From contig NZ_KQ031382.1 in NCBI RefSeq assembly GCF_000384335.2, forward strand, positions 3,979,545 to 4,043,544: DNA of 64,000 nucleotides. Direction: 5' to 3'. Below, in pieces: positions 53,256 through 64,000 of the stretch (the stretch's first letter is position 1; each line of letters starts with the position of its first letter). The notes under the pieces were generated by a model, which ran no database searches, was not told where the DNA came from, and was given only the letters and a program-made list of their open reading frames with translations. A program made the position numbers and the translations under genes. This DNA comes from Hyphomicrobium sp. 99. GTDB taxonomy: Bacteria; Pseudomonadota; Alphaproteobacteria; Rhizobiales; Hyphomicrobiaceae.

Positions 53256-55643
53256 TCACCGCCAGTTGGCGAACGACAAAAACCCACTCTGTTGTTCAGC
53301 GGGCGTCTCATTGGACGCGGTGCCGGTCGCGGTTTTCAACTCGCCCGGCGTCGTCGAAACCGCACGAGTGATGAAATTATCATCGATCTCTTCAGCGGGA
53401 TGATTTTGCGAACCCGCTGACGGGCGACCGGCATCCGCCGCAATCGTTCTTTTCCCCGCTGGCTGCGCCCGCGCGTCCCGCCGCGGCGCCCATGGCAGAA
53501 CTTCTTTCGCCTCGACGACACGCGGTGTCCGCGACGCCGTCGAAGCAGGCACGAGCGGATTGATGCCGAAGTCTGCCGCATCCGCATCGACGCTTCCAAT
53601 GACAGTTCCCGGCAACGGCTCGGGCGTCAGACCTTCGTGCGCAACACGCATGACCTGCTTCCAGATCTCGGCAGGCAGCGTGCCGCCGGTTGCGCGGTTC
53701 ATCGGCTTACCGTTGTCGTTCCCGATCCACACGCCGGCCGTCAGATGGCTCGTGTAACCAATGAACCAGGCATCGCGAAAATCCTGCGTCGTGCCGGTCT
53801 TGCCCGCAACCGGCTGATCGGCGAGCGCAGCCCGCTTTCCCGTCCCATAAACAACCGCCGCATTCAGCATGTCGTTCAAAGCACCGAGCCGGTCCGCCTC
53901 GGCGATCCTGTGATCCTTCGCTGGCGGCTGGGCTTTGAAAAGCACGCGGCCCGTGCTCGTCGAGACCTTGACGATAACGTGCGGTTCGACGACCTCGCCG
54001 CCGTTCGAGAACGCCGTGTAAGCGCCCGCCATCTCGAGAAGCGTCACTTCCGACGTTCCGAGCGCGAGCGCGGGCCCTTCGCGCAATTCCGATTTGATCC
54101 CGAGGCGCTGCGCGAGATCGGCCGCCGTGCCGCGCCCGATATCCTGATTGAGCCGCACCGCAACCGTGTTGACCGATTGCGCCAACGCGCGTCGCAGCGT
54201 GATCGGCCCAGCGTACTCGTTCTTATCGTTCTTCGGCGACCAGCCGCCGATGGTGATCGGCGCATCGTCGGCGATCGTCTGAGGCGACATGCCCCGCTGC
54301 AACGCCGCGAGATAGACGAACGGCTTGAACGCCGAACCCGGCTGGCGCTTCGCCTTGACTGCACGATTGAACTGGCTGTCGGCATAATCCCGCCCGCCGA
54401 CGAGCGCCCGGATGCCGCCGTCGCTGTCGAGCACGGCGACAGCCGCCTGACTGGCGCCGAACGCCGTCCCTTTCTGTTCGAGACTGTCCGTGACGATTTC
54501 CTGCGCGCGGCGCTGCAGCGATTTATCGATCGTCGTCTCCACGACGAGGTCGATGTCATCCGCGCCCGTGATCGGCTGCAGCTGCTCGACAACGTAATCG
54601 ACGACGTAACCGGCATCGGCCGACGTCTTCGCCATCTTCTGCTCGTTGAAGACGAGCGTTTGCTCAAGCGCTTGCGTCTCCTGCGCTTCGGAGATGAACC
54701 CCGCGTCGAACATTTTCGCAAGGACGACGCGCGCACGCGCACGCGCAGCTCCAGGGCTCGCAGCCGGCGAATATTTGGATGGCGCCTTGAGGAGGCCGGC
54801 AATCAGTGCCGCTTCCGGCAATGTCAGCTCGCGAGCAGGCTTATCGAAATATCTTCGGCTCGCCGCTTCCACCCCGTAAGCGCCGCCGCCAAAGTAAACT
54901 TGATTTAAGTAGAGTTCGAGGATTTCGGACTTCGAGAGCCGAACCTCGAGCCAGAGCGCAAGCCCAAGCTCCGCGATCTTACGCGTCAGCGTCCGGTCCT
55001 GAGTAAGAAAGAGGTTTTTCGCCAGCTGCTGGGTCAGCGTCGATCCGCCTTGCGCAAAGCGCCCAGCGCGCAAGTTCGCAAACATCGCCCGGATCATGCC
55101 GGCAGGATCGACGCCATAGTGATCGAAGAACCGGCGATCCTCCGTTGCAACGACCGCGGCCGGAACGAGCTTCCCCAGCTGATCGAGCGACACGTACTCG
55201 CGAGGCGTTCCCCGCTCCGTCAGCGTCGAGCCGTCGCGCGCCAGAATGCGGAGCAGCGGCGTATGCGCCGTGTTGCGAAGGGCAAGTGGATCGGGAAATA
55301 CGACGGTATAATAGACCATCATCACGGCGAAGGTCAGCATCGCCACGCCCGCGCCAAGCACCCCGGCACCGAGCGCCACACGGTATTTGAGCTTCAGCCT
55401 GGCCAAAAATCCGCGTCGCGCCTCAACCGGCAATGTTGCCTGCAGTTGTTGCGGCGTTTGCGCGTGCAGTTGCGCGAAATCTGCCGGATCGTCGTCGACC
55501 CGAAAAGCTTGTTGGGCGACCGATTGAAATGAACCCGGCAGCGTCGGCTCCGGTTGAGGCGCGACTGGGCGCGACCCGCCGAACAGCATCCTGCGGACCA
55601 GCCACAGTGCAAAACGCAAAGCTGCAGCGATGGCGCGCAACAC
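53256..55643 (-). CDS. mrcA: Class A penicillin-binding protein 1A
   Basis: Main bifunctional peptidoglycan synthase. A membrane helix near residues 92-115 is followed by GT51 with ATEDRRFFDHYGVDP and GGSTLTQQLAKNLFL, then the transpeptidase: PGSAFKPFVY (Ser437, Lys440), SVN, and GKTGTTQDFRDAWFIG. The C-terminal tail of about 120 residues is Pro/Ala/Arg-rich and variable. The length is 795. It is complete with canonical motifs, in contrast to the diverged PBP-like protein at 4129. Convergent with the metallopeptidase gene, 8 bases apart. Confidence 0.96.
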   Translation of the reverse strand: MLRAIAAALRFALWLVRRMLFGGSRPVAPQPEPTLPGSFQSVAQQAFRVDDDPADFAQLHAQTPQQLQATLPVEARRGFLARLKLKYRVALGAGVLGAGVAMLTFAVMMVYYTVVFPDPLALRNTAHTPLLRILARDGSTLTERGTPREYVSLDQLGKLVPAAVVATEDRRFFDHYGVDPAGMIRAMFANLRAGRFAQGGSTLTQQLAKNLFLTQDRTLTRKIAELGLALWLEVRLSKSEILELYLNQVYFGGGAYGVEAASRRYFDKPARELTLPEAALIAGLLKAPSKYSPAASPGAARARARVVLAKMFDAGFISEAQETQALEQTLVFNEQKMAKTSADAGYVVDYVVEQLQPITGADDIDLVVETTIDKSLQRRAQEIVTDSLEQKGTAFGASQAAVAVLDSDGGIRALVGGRDYADSQFNRAVKAKRQPGSAFKPFVYLAALQRGMSPQTIADDAPITIGGWSPKNDKNEYAGPITLRRALAQSVNTVAVRLNQDIGRGTAADLAQRLGIKSELREGPALALGTSEVTLLEMAGAYTAFSNGGEVVEPHVIVKVSTSTGRVLFKAQPPAKDHRIAEADRLGALNDMLNAAVVYGTGKRAALADQPVAGKTGTTQDFRDAWFIGYTSHLTAGVWIGNDNGKPMNRATGGTLPAEIWKQVMRVAHEGLTPEPLPGTVIGSVDADAADFGINPLVPASTASRTPRVVEAKEVLPWAPRRDARAQPAGKRTIAADAGRPSAGSQNHPAEEIDDNFITRAVSTTPGELKTATGTASNETPAEQQSGFLSFANWR

Positions 55644-55904
55644 GTCAAAACCTCGAAGGCGGAAGTCGCCCCTTGCCGTCCAAGCCTGAAAAGCCTGATC
55701 TGAAAGGAAAGCGGGATCAATCCCACAATTGTAATCGAACGTTGGCTAAGGTCGCGTTAACCCGCGGCCCCGCGCCGGTCAGGTATCAAATTCGCAAGTT
55801 GTAGGCGCTGCAAAAAAGTCCCGCGTGGCGGGCGAAACGAAATGCCCTGTGGCATCCGGCCCCTCAGGCGGTCATAGTAAATATGAATCTATTGAGGAGA
55901 GCTG

Positions 55905-57695
55905 ATGTCTGCTGCGGGTGATCTGGCCAACTACAAGGACGCACTTCTCGTTCTCGGCACGGCCGGTGTCGTCGTACCCGTGTTGCATCGCTTCGGCGTT
56001 AGCACCGTTCTTGCTTTCCTGCTGACAGGCGCTTTCCTAAGCCCTGGCGGCCTCGGCGCCTTGACGTCCTACGTACCTCAGCTCTCCTGGCTGACGATCA
56101 CCGACCCCGAACGATTATCCAAATTCGCCGAGTGGGGCGTCGTCTTCCTCCTGTTCATCATCGGCCTCGAACTTTCCTTCGAGCGCTTATCGACGATGCG
56201 GCGCTTGGTCTTCGGCCTCGGTGGTTCGCAGGTCGTCGTCTCCGCCGCACTTATCGGTTCGGTTGCCTATGCGCTCGGCCAGCCTCCGGCGATCGCCCTC
56301 GTCATCGGCTCCGCCCTCTGCCTGTCCTCGACGGCCATCGTCATCGAGTTGCTTGCCACTCAAAAGCGGCTGTCGACGTCGGTCGGCAGGACTTCCTTCT
56401 CGATCCTGCTCTTTCAGGATCTCGCGGTCGTTCCGATCCTCATTCTCGTCGGCATTCTAGAGCCGGGAAATGAGACGTCGATCGCCACCAAAATTTTAAC
56501 GGCGCTGGCACAGGCAGCCATCGCGCTCGTCACCATCGTCGCCGTCGGCCGCTTCCTGTTGCAGCCGCTATTTCGGCTTGTAGCTCAGACTCACAACGCC
56601 GACCTCTTCATCGCCGCGACCTTGTTCGTCGCCGTCAGCACGGCCTTCGTGACGGCCGCTGCGGGCCTATCTCTCGCTCTCGGAGCGTTCGTCGCCGGCC
56701 TCCTGCTCGCTGAAACCGAATATCGCCGGGCCGTGCAAACGACCATCGAGCCGATAAAATCGCTTTTGCTCGGCGTGTTTTTCTTTTCGGTCGGCTCGCA
56801 GCTCGACATTCAATCGCTGATATCCGAGCCGGTCGCGATCCTCGCGACGACGTTGGGTCTTCTCGGAATCCAGGTCGTCATCATCTACGGATTGGCCCGC
56901 CTCTTCAGCGTCTCGAGATCGGCGTCGATTGAATCAGCCGCACTGCTGGCGCCGGGCGGCGAATTCGCCTTCGTGATCCTGACGCTCGCGCACGCTTCAC
57001 AGCTCATCAATCAGGAGTTGATGAGTATCCTGCTCACCGCGGTATCGATCACAATGGCATTGATACCTGCGTGCGCGAAGTTCGGCCGTAAGTTCGCCAA
57101 ACGATACGTGCCGCCGCCGACAATCGATCCGGCATTGACGGTCACGCCCGTCAGCGACGGCAGCGTCAAAGCCCTCGTTGTGGGCTACGGACGGGTTGGA
57201 CAGCTGATCGGCGACATGCTTGCAGAACACAACATCTCCTACATCGCCGTCGACCGCGCGCCGAGCCTCGTCGCCAACGCGCGACAGGAAGGCAAGCCCG
57301 TGTTTTACGGCGACGTGACCTACGCCGAATTCCTTGAGCACTGCGGTCTCGATACCGCAAAAGCGGCGATCATCACGATCCACAAGGAAGCCGAGATCGA
57401 CGGGATCGTGAAAATCCTCAGAGCGCGGTATCCGAACCTGCTCATCGTCTCGCGTGCAAAGGACGCGGCTCACGCGCGCCATCTCTACGAGATCGGCGTC
57501 AACGATGCCGTGCCGGAAACGATCGAGGCGAGCCTTCAGCTCTCGGAAGCAGCCCTCGTCGGTCTCGGCGTTCCGACGGGGCCCGTCATCGCTTCCATTC
57601 ACGAGAAGCGCGACGAATTCCGTACCGAGCTTCAAGGAGCCGCCAAAAAGGCGGGGACCGTAACGCGCGCGTTTCCCAGAAAGCGCTCTACCTGA
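55905..57695 (+). CDS. Kef-type cation/proton antiporter (CPA2) with TrkA-N domain
   Basis: 596 residues: about 12 membrane helices over residues 10-390 (for example FLLFIIGLELSFERL and GLSLALGAFVAGLLLAETEYR, typical of CPA2), then a cytosolic RCK/TrkA-N Rossmann domain with VVGYGRVGQLIGDML at about 425. Kef/Ybal-type systems exchange K+ for H+; the exact ion and ligand are not shown. The start ATG has GAGGAGA directly upstream. Confidence 0.93.
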   Translation: MSAAGDLANYKDALLVLGTAGVVVPVLHRFGVSTVLAFLLTGAFLSPGGLGALTSYVPQLSWLTITDPERLSKFAEWGVVFLLFIIGLELSFERLSTMRRLVFGLGGSQVVVSAALIGSVAYALGQPPAIALVIGSALCLSSTAIVIELLATQKRLSTSVGRTSFSILLFQDLAVVPILILVGILEPGNETSIATKILTALAQAAIALVTIVAVGRFLLQPLFRLVAQTHNADLFIAATLFVAVSTAFVTAAAGLSLALGAFVAGLLLAETEYRRAVQTTIEPIKSLLLGVFFFSVGSQLDIQSLISEPVAILATTLGLLGIQVVIIYGLARLFSVSRSASIESAALLAPGGEFAFVILTLAHASQLINQELMSILLTAVSITMALIPACAKFGRKFAKRYVPPPTIDPALTVTPVSDGSVKALVVGYGRVGQLIGDMLAEHNISYIAVDRAPSLVANARQEGKPVFYGDVTYAEFLEHCGLDTAKAAIITIHKEAEIDGIVKILRARYPNLLIVSRAKDAAHARHLYEIGVNDAVPETIEASLQLSEAALVGLGVPTGPVIASIHEKRDEFRTELQGAAKKAGTVTRAFPRKRST

Positions 57696-57778
57696 GCGCT
57701 TTCGACGCGAACTGACTGAGCCGAACGTCTTGTGCCGGAACTTGTCGTTCCTACATCACGTTTCCTATTGGAGACAGG

Positions 57779-58246
57779 ATGGCGGAGCCGATGTCGACAA
57801 TGTTCGAAAGACTGAATGGAACCCGTTTTGGAGACGCCTTTGCCGGCTCTCTGCCTGCGGGCGAATTCGACGAGAGCTTTGCGCGCATTGAAGCCTTGGC
57901 GAAGATGCTCGACAGCGCCATTCGCATTCCCGGCACGAGCGTCGTCATGGGCATTGATGCCGTTCTCGGCCTCGTGCCCATCATCGGCGATGCCATTTCT
58001 GGCGCGATGGCAAGCTACATCATTTGGGAAGCCCGGCGTCTCGGCGCGCCGCGCTGGTTGATCGCGCGCATGGCCATGAACACGGCGCTCGATACCGCCG
58101 TCGGCAGCATCCCGGTCTTCGGCGACATGTTCGACGTCGCCTACAAATCAAACCTCAAAAACGTCGCGCTGCTGAAAAGACATGCTGAAAAGCATGGGGC
58201 CCGCTACGGCCGCCGCACCATCGAGACGACGTACACCGTCGGCTGA
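57779..58246 (+). CDS. DUF4112 membrane protein
   Basis: 155 residues of the DUF4112 family. The hallmark is GIDAVLGLVPIIGDAISGAMASYI and then NTALDTAVGSIPVFGDMFDVAYKSN, two short hydrophobic hairpins with Pro/Gly-Asp turns. Probably an integral inner-membrane protein; function unknown. GGAG lies 7 bases before the ATG at 57779. It follows the Kef gene by about 80 bases. Confidence 0.9.
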   Translation: MAEPMSTMFERLNGTRFGDAFAGSLPAGEFDESFARIEALAKMLDSAIRIPGTSVVMGIDAVLGLVPIIGDAISGAMASYIIWEARRLGAPRWLIARMAMNTALDTAVGSIPVFGDMFDVAYKSNLKNVALLKRHAEKHGARYGRRTIETTYTVG

Positions 58247-58307
58247 ATGGCCCCTCTTGTCATCCCGGCCGCAGCGTAGCGAAGAGCCGAGACCCAGCGC
58301 AAACCTA

Positions 58308-58392
58308 CCGTCATCCCGGCGAAGGCCGGGATCCTCCGAACGAACAGCAACACCGCCCTATGTCGTGGTGCCGACCTTCGTCGGCATGACGG
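58308..58392. repeat. GTCATCCCGGC-family repeat, short copy
   Basis: Begins CCGTCATCCCGGCGAAGGCC and ends CCGACCTTCGTCGGCATGACGG. It lies between the DUF4112 and gyrB 3' ends with a shorter core than the copies at 40358 and 27034. A related GTCATCCCGGCC arm precedes it at 58259. Confidence 0.75.
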
Positions 58393-58446
58393 TAGTGGAC
58401 CAGTCCTTGCCTCTCGCAAGTTGGCTCGCAGGAACGAGCCGCGCCC

Positions 58447-60912
<2,466 letters not shown>

Positions 60913-61047
60913 TCAGCGGACGGAATTAAGGTCCATTTGTATAGCACAAACCGGCCCGGATCGCCCCAAAAAATCGACAGAAATCATCATCAAAAAGCCC
61001 TTTGTTTTCAGTCTTTTGGATGTGGCCGTTTGTCCCGTTCAGAAGAC

Positions 61048-62253
61048 TCAGGAAAGAGCCCTAATCTTTCCCTCCTCGACGCCCCAGAACTGCGCTTTTT
61101 CTTTGAGCGCCGAGAAGGCTTCCGCATCCGTCCCTGTCATCCAAGCTTGCGCCCCGAGCCGGAGAATTTCGGCGAACAGCGCGGCCCTCCGGTGGACGTC
61201 GAGATGCGCCGTGATCTCATCGAGAAGCAGGATCGGCGCGGCGCCCTCCTGCCGCTCCGTCAGAAGCTCCGCATGCGCGAGCACCAGCCCGAGAAGCAGC
61301 GCTTTCTGCTCCCCTGTCGAACACTGACGCGCTTCGAGCGCCTTCGGACCGTGTTCGACGATCAGATCGGAGCGATGCGGTCCGTCGAGCGTGCGCCCCG
61401 CCCCACGGTCGCGCTCGCGCGTTTCAGCGAGAGTCCGCGCATAGGCATCTTCCGCTTCGATGGCCGAGAGACGCCTGAGATCGTCCTCGATCGTCCCGAC
61501 GAGTTGAAAGGACGACCAAGGAAACGCGGAATCGGGATCGCGCTCCCGCCGCTTCTCGACGATCGCAGCCATCGCCGCCACGGCTTCGAGGCGCGCAGCC
61601 GCGACCGCGACGCCCATCTCCGCCATCACCTGCTCGAAACCTGAAAGCTGCGCGTTGTCGCGCACACCGTCGGCGAGCAGCCGGTTGCGGCTCGTCATCG
61701 CCCGCTCGAACCTTCCGGCGATCGTCCGATAGCTGTGATCGAAACAGAGAATGAGCCGATCGAGAAACCGCCGCCGCTCGGAAGCCGGGCCCGTGAAAAG
61801 GCCGTCCATCGCAGGCGTCACCCAGACGATTTCGAGATAGTCCGCGAGAACGCCCGAGCCCGACTGCGCCGAACCATCGATGCGCACGATACGGCCTGCG
61901 CGCTCGCTGCGCTCCGATGACCGCGAAAATCCCCCTCCCCCTTGCGGGGAGGGGTTAGGGGTGGGGGGTCTGGCTTGCAACCCCGTGCCGATATCCGCTG
62001 GCCCCGAAAGCGTATGCGCATACGCGGCAATCGCAAAACTTCCGTCGCCCCCAGCGCGCGCCAGATCGACGAACGGCACGCGCCGCAAACCCGTCCCCGG
62101 CGACAGCAGCGACAGCGCCTCGAGCAGATTGGTCTTGCCCGAGCCATTCGCGCCCACGATCACCTGCGGCCCCGCGTCCGTCGAAACGCTCGCCGAGACA
62201 TAGCTTCGGAAATTCGTCAGCGTCAGCCGCTCGACCCAAAGTCCGGAAGACAT
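61048..62253 (-). CDS. recF: Recombination mediator RecF with repeat insertion
   Basis: SMC-like ATPase that loads RecA at gaps. Walker A is VIVGANGSGKTNLLEA; the ABC signature is in the STGEQKALLLGL segment, and Walker B is ILLLDEITAHLD. Within the N-terminal lobe, residues about 94-118 (ARPPTPNPSPQGGGG, then FSRSSERSERAG) are encoded by a palindromic repeat at 61905-61975 and have no counterpart in RecF proteins I know. The frame stays open and downstream motifs are intact, so the protein is probably functional. It lies downstream of dnaN. Confidence 0.96.
   Translation of the reverse strand: MSSGLWVERLTLTNFRSYVSASVSTDAGPQVIVGANGSGKTNLLEALSLLSPGTGLRRVPFVDLARAGGDGSFAIAAYAHTLSGPADIGTGLQARPPTPNPSPQGGGGFSRSSERSERAGRIVRIDGSAQSGSGVLADYLEIVWVTPAMDGLFTGPASERRRFLDRLILCFDHSYRTIAGRFERAMTSRNRLLADGVRDNAQLSGFEQVMAEMGVAVAAARLEAVAAMAAIVEKRRERDPDSAFPWSSFQLVGTIEDDLRRLSAIEAEDAYARTLAETRERDRGAGRTLDGPHRSDLIVEHGPKALEARQCSTGEQKALLLGLVLAHAELLTERQEGAAPILLLDEITAHLDVHRRAALFAEILRLGAQAWMTGTDAEAFSALKEKAQFWGVEEGKIRALS
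61905..61975. repeat. Palindromic repeat in frame within recF
   Basis: The core CCCCTCCCCC...GGGGAGGGG with CCCCTAACCCC-type extension (GGGGTTAGGGGTGGGG on the plus strand at 61951-61967) matches the third unit inside pbpC (16107-16146). A CGCTCGCTGCGCTCC palindrome adjoins it. Confidence 0.85.
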
Positions 62254-62279
62254 GTTTCACTGACGCCTATCGAATTGTC

Positions 62280-62427
62280 CGTCATCCTCGGCCGAGCGCG
62301 CACTTGCGCGTCGAAGGCCGGGGATCCAGCGTAAGAAGCGCCGAAGGCTCGAAAGAAAAGCGTCTTCGACGACTCTAACGCTGGATCCCCGAACGCATTC
62401 GCTCACTCATGCGTTCGAGGATGACGG
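62280..62427. repeat. 148-bp palindromic repeat between dnaN and recF
   Basis: Same layout as 34298-34449: outer arms GTCATCCTCG/CGAGGATGAC and inner arms GGGGATCCAGCGT/ACGCTGGATCCCC, with a shared GTCTTCGACGACTCT core. It separates dnaN from recF. Confidence 0.8.
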
Positions 62428-62433
62428 GGAGAA

Positions 62434-63552
62434 TCACACCCGCATCGGCATCAAAACGTAGAGCGCGCTGCCGTCGCCGCCGTCGCGCACCATCGTCGGC
62501 GAGCCGGGATCGGCCAGCAAAAACCGCGCATCTTCGCTCTCGAGCTGATCGGCGATGTCGAGCAGATAGCGCGCGTTGAAGCCGATCTCGAGCGGACCCG
62601 CCGTGTAGCCGACGGAGATTTCCTCAGTCGCACTGCCGCCTTCCGGATTGTTCACGGTCAGGATCAGCTTGTCCTTGCCGACGTTGAGCTTCACGGCACG
62701 CCCGCGCTCGCTCGCAATCGTCGACACGCGATCGACGGCGCTCTTGAACGAGGCATTCGGGACCTTCATTTCCTTGTCGTTGTTGTGCGGAATGACGCGG
62801 CCGTAATCGGGGAACGTTCCGTCGATCAGCTTCGACGTCAGAACGACCGGCCCGATCTCGAAACGCACCTTCGTCTGCGACACGCCGACTTTGACCTTCG
62901 CGCTCGTGTCTTCGAGAAGCCGCGTGAGTTCATGCACCGTCTTCCTCGGCACGATGACGCCCGGCATGCCTTCCGCGCCCTTCGGCAGCGGCAGCTCCAC
63001 TTGCGCCAGGCGGTGTCCGTCGGTCGCAACCGCGCGCAGCGTCTTGACGCCGTTCGTCTCGGCAGGGTGCAGATAGATGCCGTTGAGGTAGTAGCGCGTT
63101 TCTTCCGTCGAGATCGCGAAGCGCGTCTTGTCGATCAGCCGCTTCAAGTCGCCGGCTTCAATCGTGAACTCGTGACCGATCTCGCCGACCGCCAGATCCG
63201 GGAAGTCGTCGGCCGCGAGCGTCTGCAGGCTGAAACGCGAATGCCCGGACGTAATCGTCAGCCGCTCCTTGTCTCCGTCGCGCTTCATCTCGATTTCGGC
63301 GCCGTCAGGAAGCTTGCGCACGATGTCGTGCAGAACGTGCGCCGGAACCGTCAGCGTGCCGGGCGTCGAAACCTTCGCGCCGACGCTCTCGCTGACCTCG
63401 CGCTCGAGGTCGGTTGCCTTGAACATCAGCGCGTCGCCGCTCGCCTTCAGCAAGATGTTCGACAGGATCGGTATCGTTGTGCGGCGTTCGACGACGCTCG
63501 TAACGTGGCTCAGCGCCTTCAAGAGTTCCCCACGTTCGATCTCGAGACGCAT
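62434..63552 (-). CDS. dnaN: DNA polymerase III sliding clamp
   Basis: Beta clamp, 372 residues from the ATG at 63552, which has GAGGA 6 bases upstream; the frame also allows an ATG 15 bases earlier. Three clamp domains are visible, opening with MRLEIERGELLKALSHVTSV and closing with the conserved MPMRV end. SSMC-like clamp motifs such as ATDGHRLAQVELP and HNDKEMKVPN-like segment are intact. It follows dnaA on the minus strand with a 329-base gap. Confidence 0.97.
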   Translation of the reverse strand: MRLEIERGELLKALSHVTSVVERRTTIPILSNILLKASGDALMFKATDLEREVSESVGAKVSTPGTLTVPAHVLHDIVRKLPDGAEIEMKRDGDKERLTITSGHSRFSLQTLAADDFPDLAVGEIGHEFTIEAGDLKRLIDKTRFAISTEETRYYLNGIYLHPAETNGVKTLRAVATDGHRLAQVELPLPKGAEGMPGVIVPRKTVHELTRLLEDTSAKVKVGVSQTKVRFEIGPVVLTSKLIDGTFPDYGRVIPHNNDKEMKVPNASFKSAVDRVSTIASERGRAVKLNVGKDKLILTVNNPEGGSATEEISVGYTAGPLEIGFNARYLLDIADQLESEDARFLLADPGSPTMVRDGGDGSALYVLMPMRV

Positions 63553-63881
63553 ATCTATCCTCAGCATTGACTATGGAATTGCGCGTGGAATGGCGGCCTG
63601 AACACGCCGTGGCATCACGCGCGAGAAAACGGTTGGCCCGAGGCGAACGGAATCGCCCGCGGAGCCGGATCAGAGCCGAAACATGGCATCTTTTCAAGCA
63701 AGATGTATTGGCTAGCCCAGAACTTGCCTGCAACCGGACCCGATCGGGCCAGGAACCGGCCGCCAACCGGCCGGGAATCCGCTGCATAGGAGCCATCGAG
63801 AGGCACCCAAGGCAAGGCCGGCACTCCGGGGGAGGTGTGCCGGCCCTACGTCGCATCAGGCCGCAAGGGGTGACTTTGCGG
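63553..63881. other. dnaA-dnaN intergenic region
   Basis: 329 bases with no convincing gene. It presumably contains the dnaN promoter. AACCGG occurs three times (63732, 63754 and 63765) within a GC-rich palindromic patch. I found no cluster of DnaA boxes, so an origin here is not supported. Confidence 0.55.
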
Positions 63882-64000
63882 TCAGTGGTTGAGAAGCCTC
63901 TTCAGCTCCTCAAGCTCGTCTCCGAGGTTCGGGTTCTTGCTGATTTCGCCTTCGATTTTGCGGATCGCATGCAGAACGGTCGTGTGGTCGCGGCCGCCAA
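63882..64000 (-). CDS. dnaA: Chromosomal replication initiator DnaA, 3' end
   Basis: Only the last 39 codons are in the window; the 5' part lies beyond 64000. The reading [16 protein letters not shown] is the near-invariant DnaA domain IV signature that contacts the DnaA box. A short tail, ending [10 protein letters not shown], closes the protein with TGA at 63882-63884. Gene order dnaA-dnaN-recF-gyrB on one strand agrees. Confidence 0.97.
   Translation of the reverse strand, partial: GGRDHTTVLHAIRKIEGEISKNPNLGDELEELKRLLNH

Noticed and set aside
63553..63881. Replication origin between dnaA and dnaN
   Set aside because: No cluster of DnaA boxes or AT-rich unwinding region is visible; many alphaproteobacteria place oriC elsewhere.

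Overview
The window looks like a chromosomal segment from a GC-rich alphaproteobacterium of the order Hyphomicrobiales, probably a Hyphomicrobium-like genus. The evidence is a GcrA regulator, GANTC sites, a SAM-II riboswitch before metZ, a long two-domain dCTP deaminase, an MmcB protein, a DUF4175/TIGR02302 protein and the RegB-RegA/SCO module. The right end carries dnaA (3' end only), dnaN, recF and gyrB, the replication-start gene group. No rRNA, tRNA, CRISPR array or transposase was seen.

Region 1 (1-10030) is the least ordinary part. It holds a twin P-loop HerA-like ATPase, a possible 30-residue membrane peptide with a good promoter, a strongly diverged class A penicillin-binding protein, a membrane/coiled-coil protein with a proline-rich tail, and a small protein resembling a degenerate phospholipase D half. 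All are on the plus strand. I could not match the set to a named system, and it is the best candidate here for something undescribed.

Region 2 (10500-24050) has an alpha-2-macroglobulin/PBP1C pair, a PCMT-like methyltransferase, a PHB-depolymerase-like esterase, an outer-membrane barrel, a GcvA-type LysR regulator, an unknown protein and a DUF411 protein. Region 3 (24181-42609) is mostly biosynthetic: argH-lptM-lysA-DUF4175, divergent tlpA, dapD-(membrane protein)-dapE, HU, dcd, metZ-apaG-argE, then hslO and argF. Region 4 (42606-53250) has argD, gcrA, ppk2, a protease-less Lon-like AAA protein joined to a USP-like protein, mmcB, the RegA/RegB redox two-component system with SCO, and a YgjP-type metallopeptidase. 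Region 5 (53256-64000) has PBP1A, a Kef-type antiporter, a DUF4112 protein, gyrB, recF, dnaN and the end of dnaA.

Several families of short palindromic repeats run through the window. One family sits in frame inside coding sequence, in the N-terminus of pbpC and in the middle of recF. Other families fill most of the longer gaps. Other notable points are a duplicated 3' end of the DUF4175 gene flanking the DUF411 gene, a terminator between the SAM-II aptamer and metZ, and a terminator-like hairpin immediately after the predicted argD promoter.
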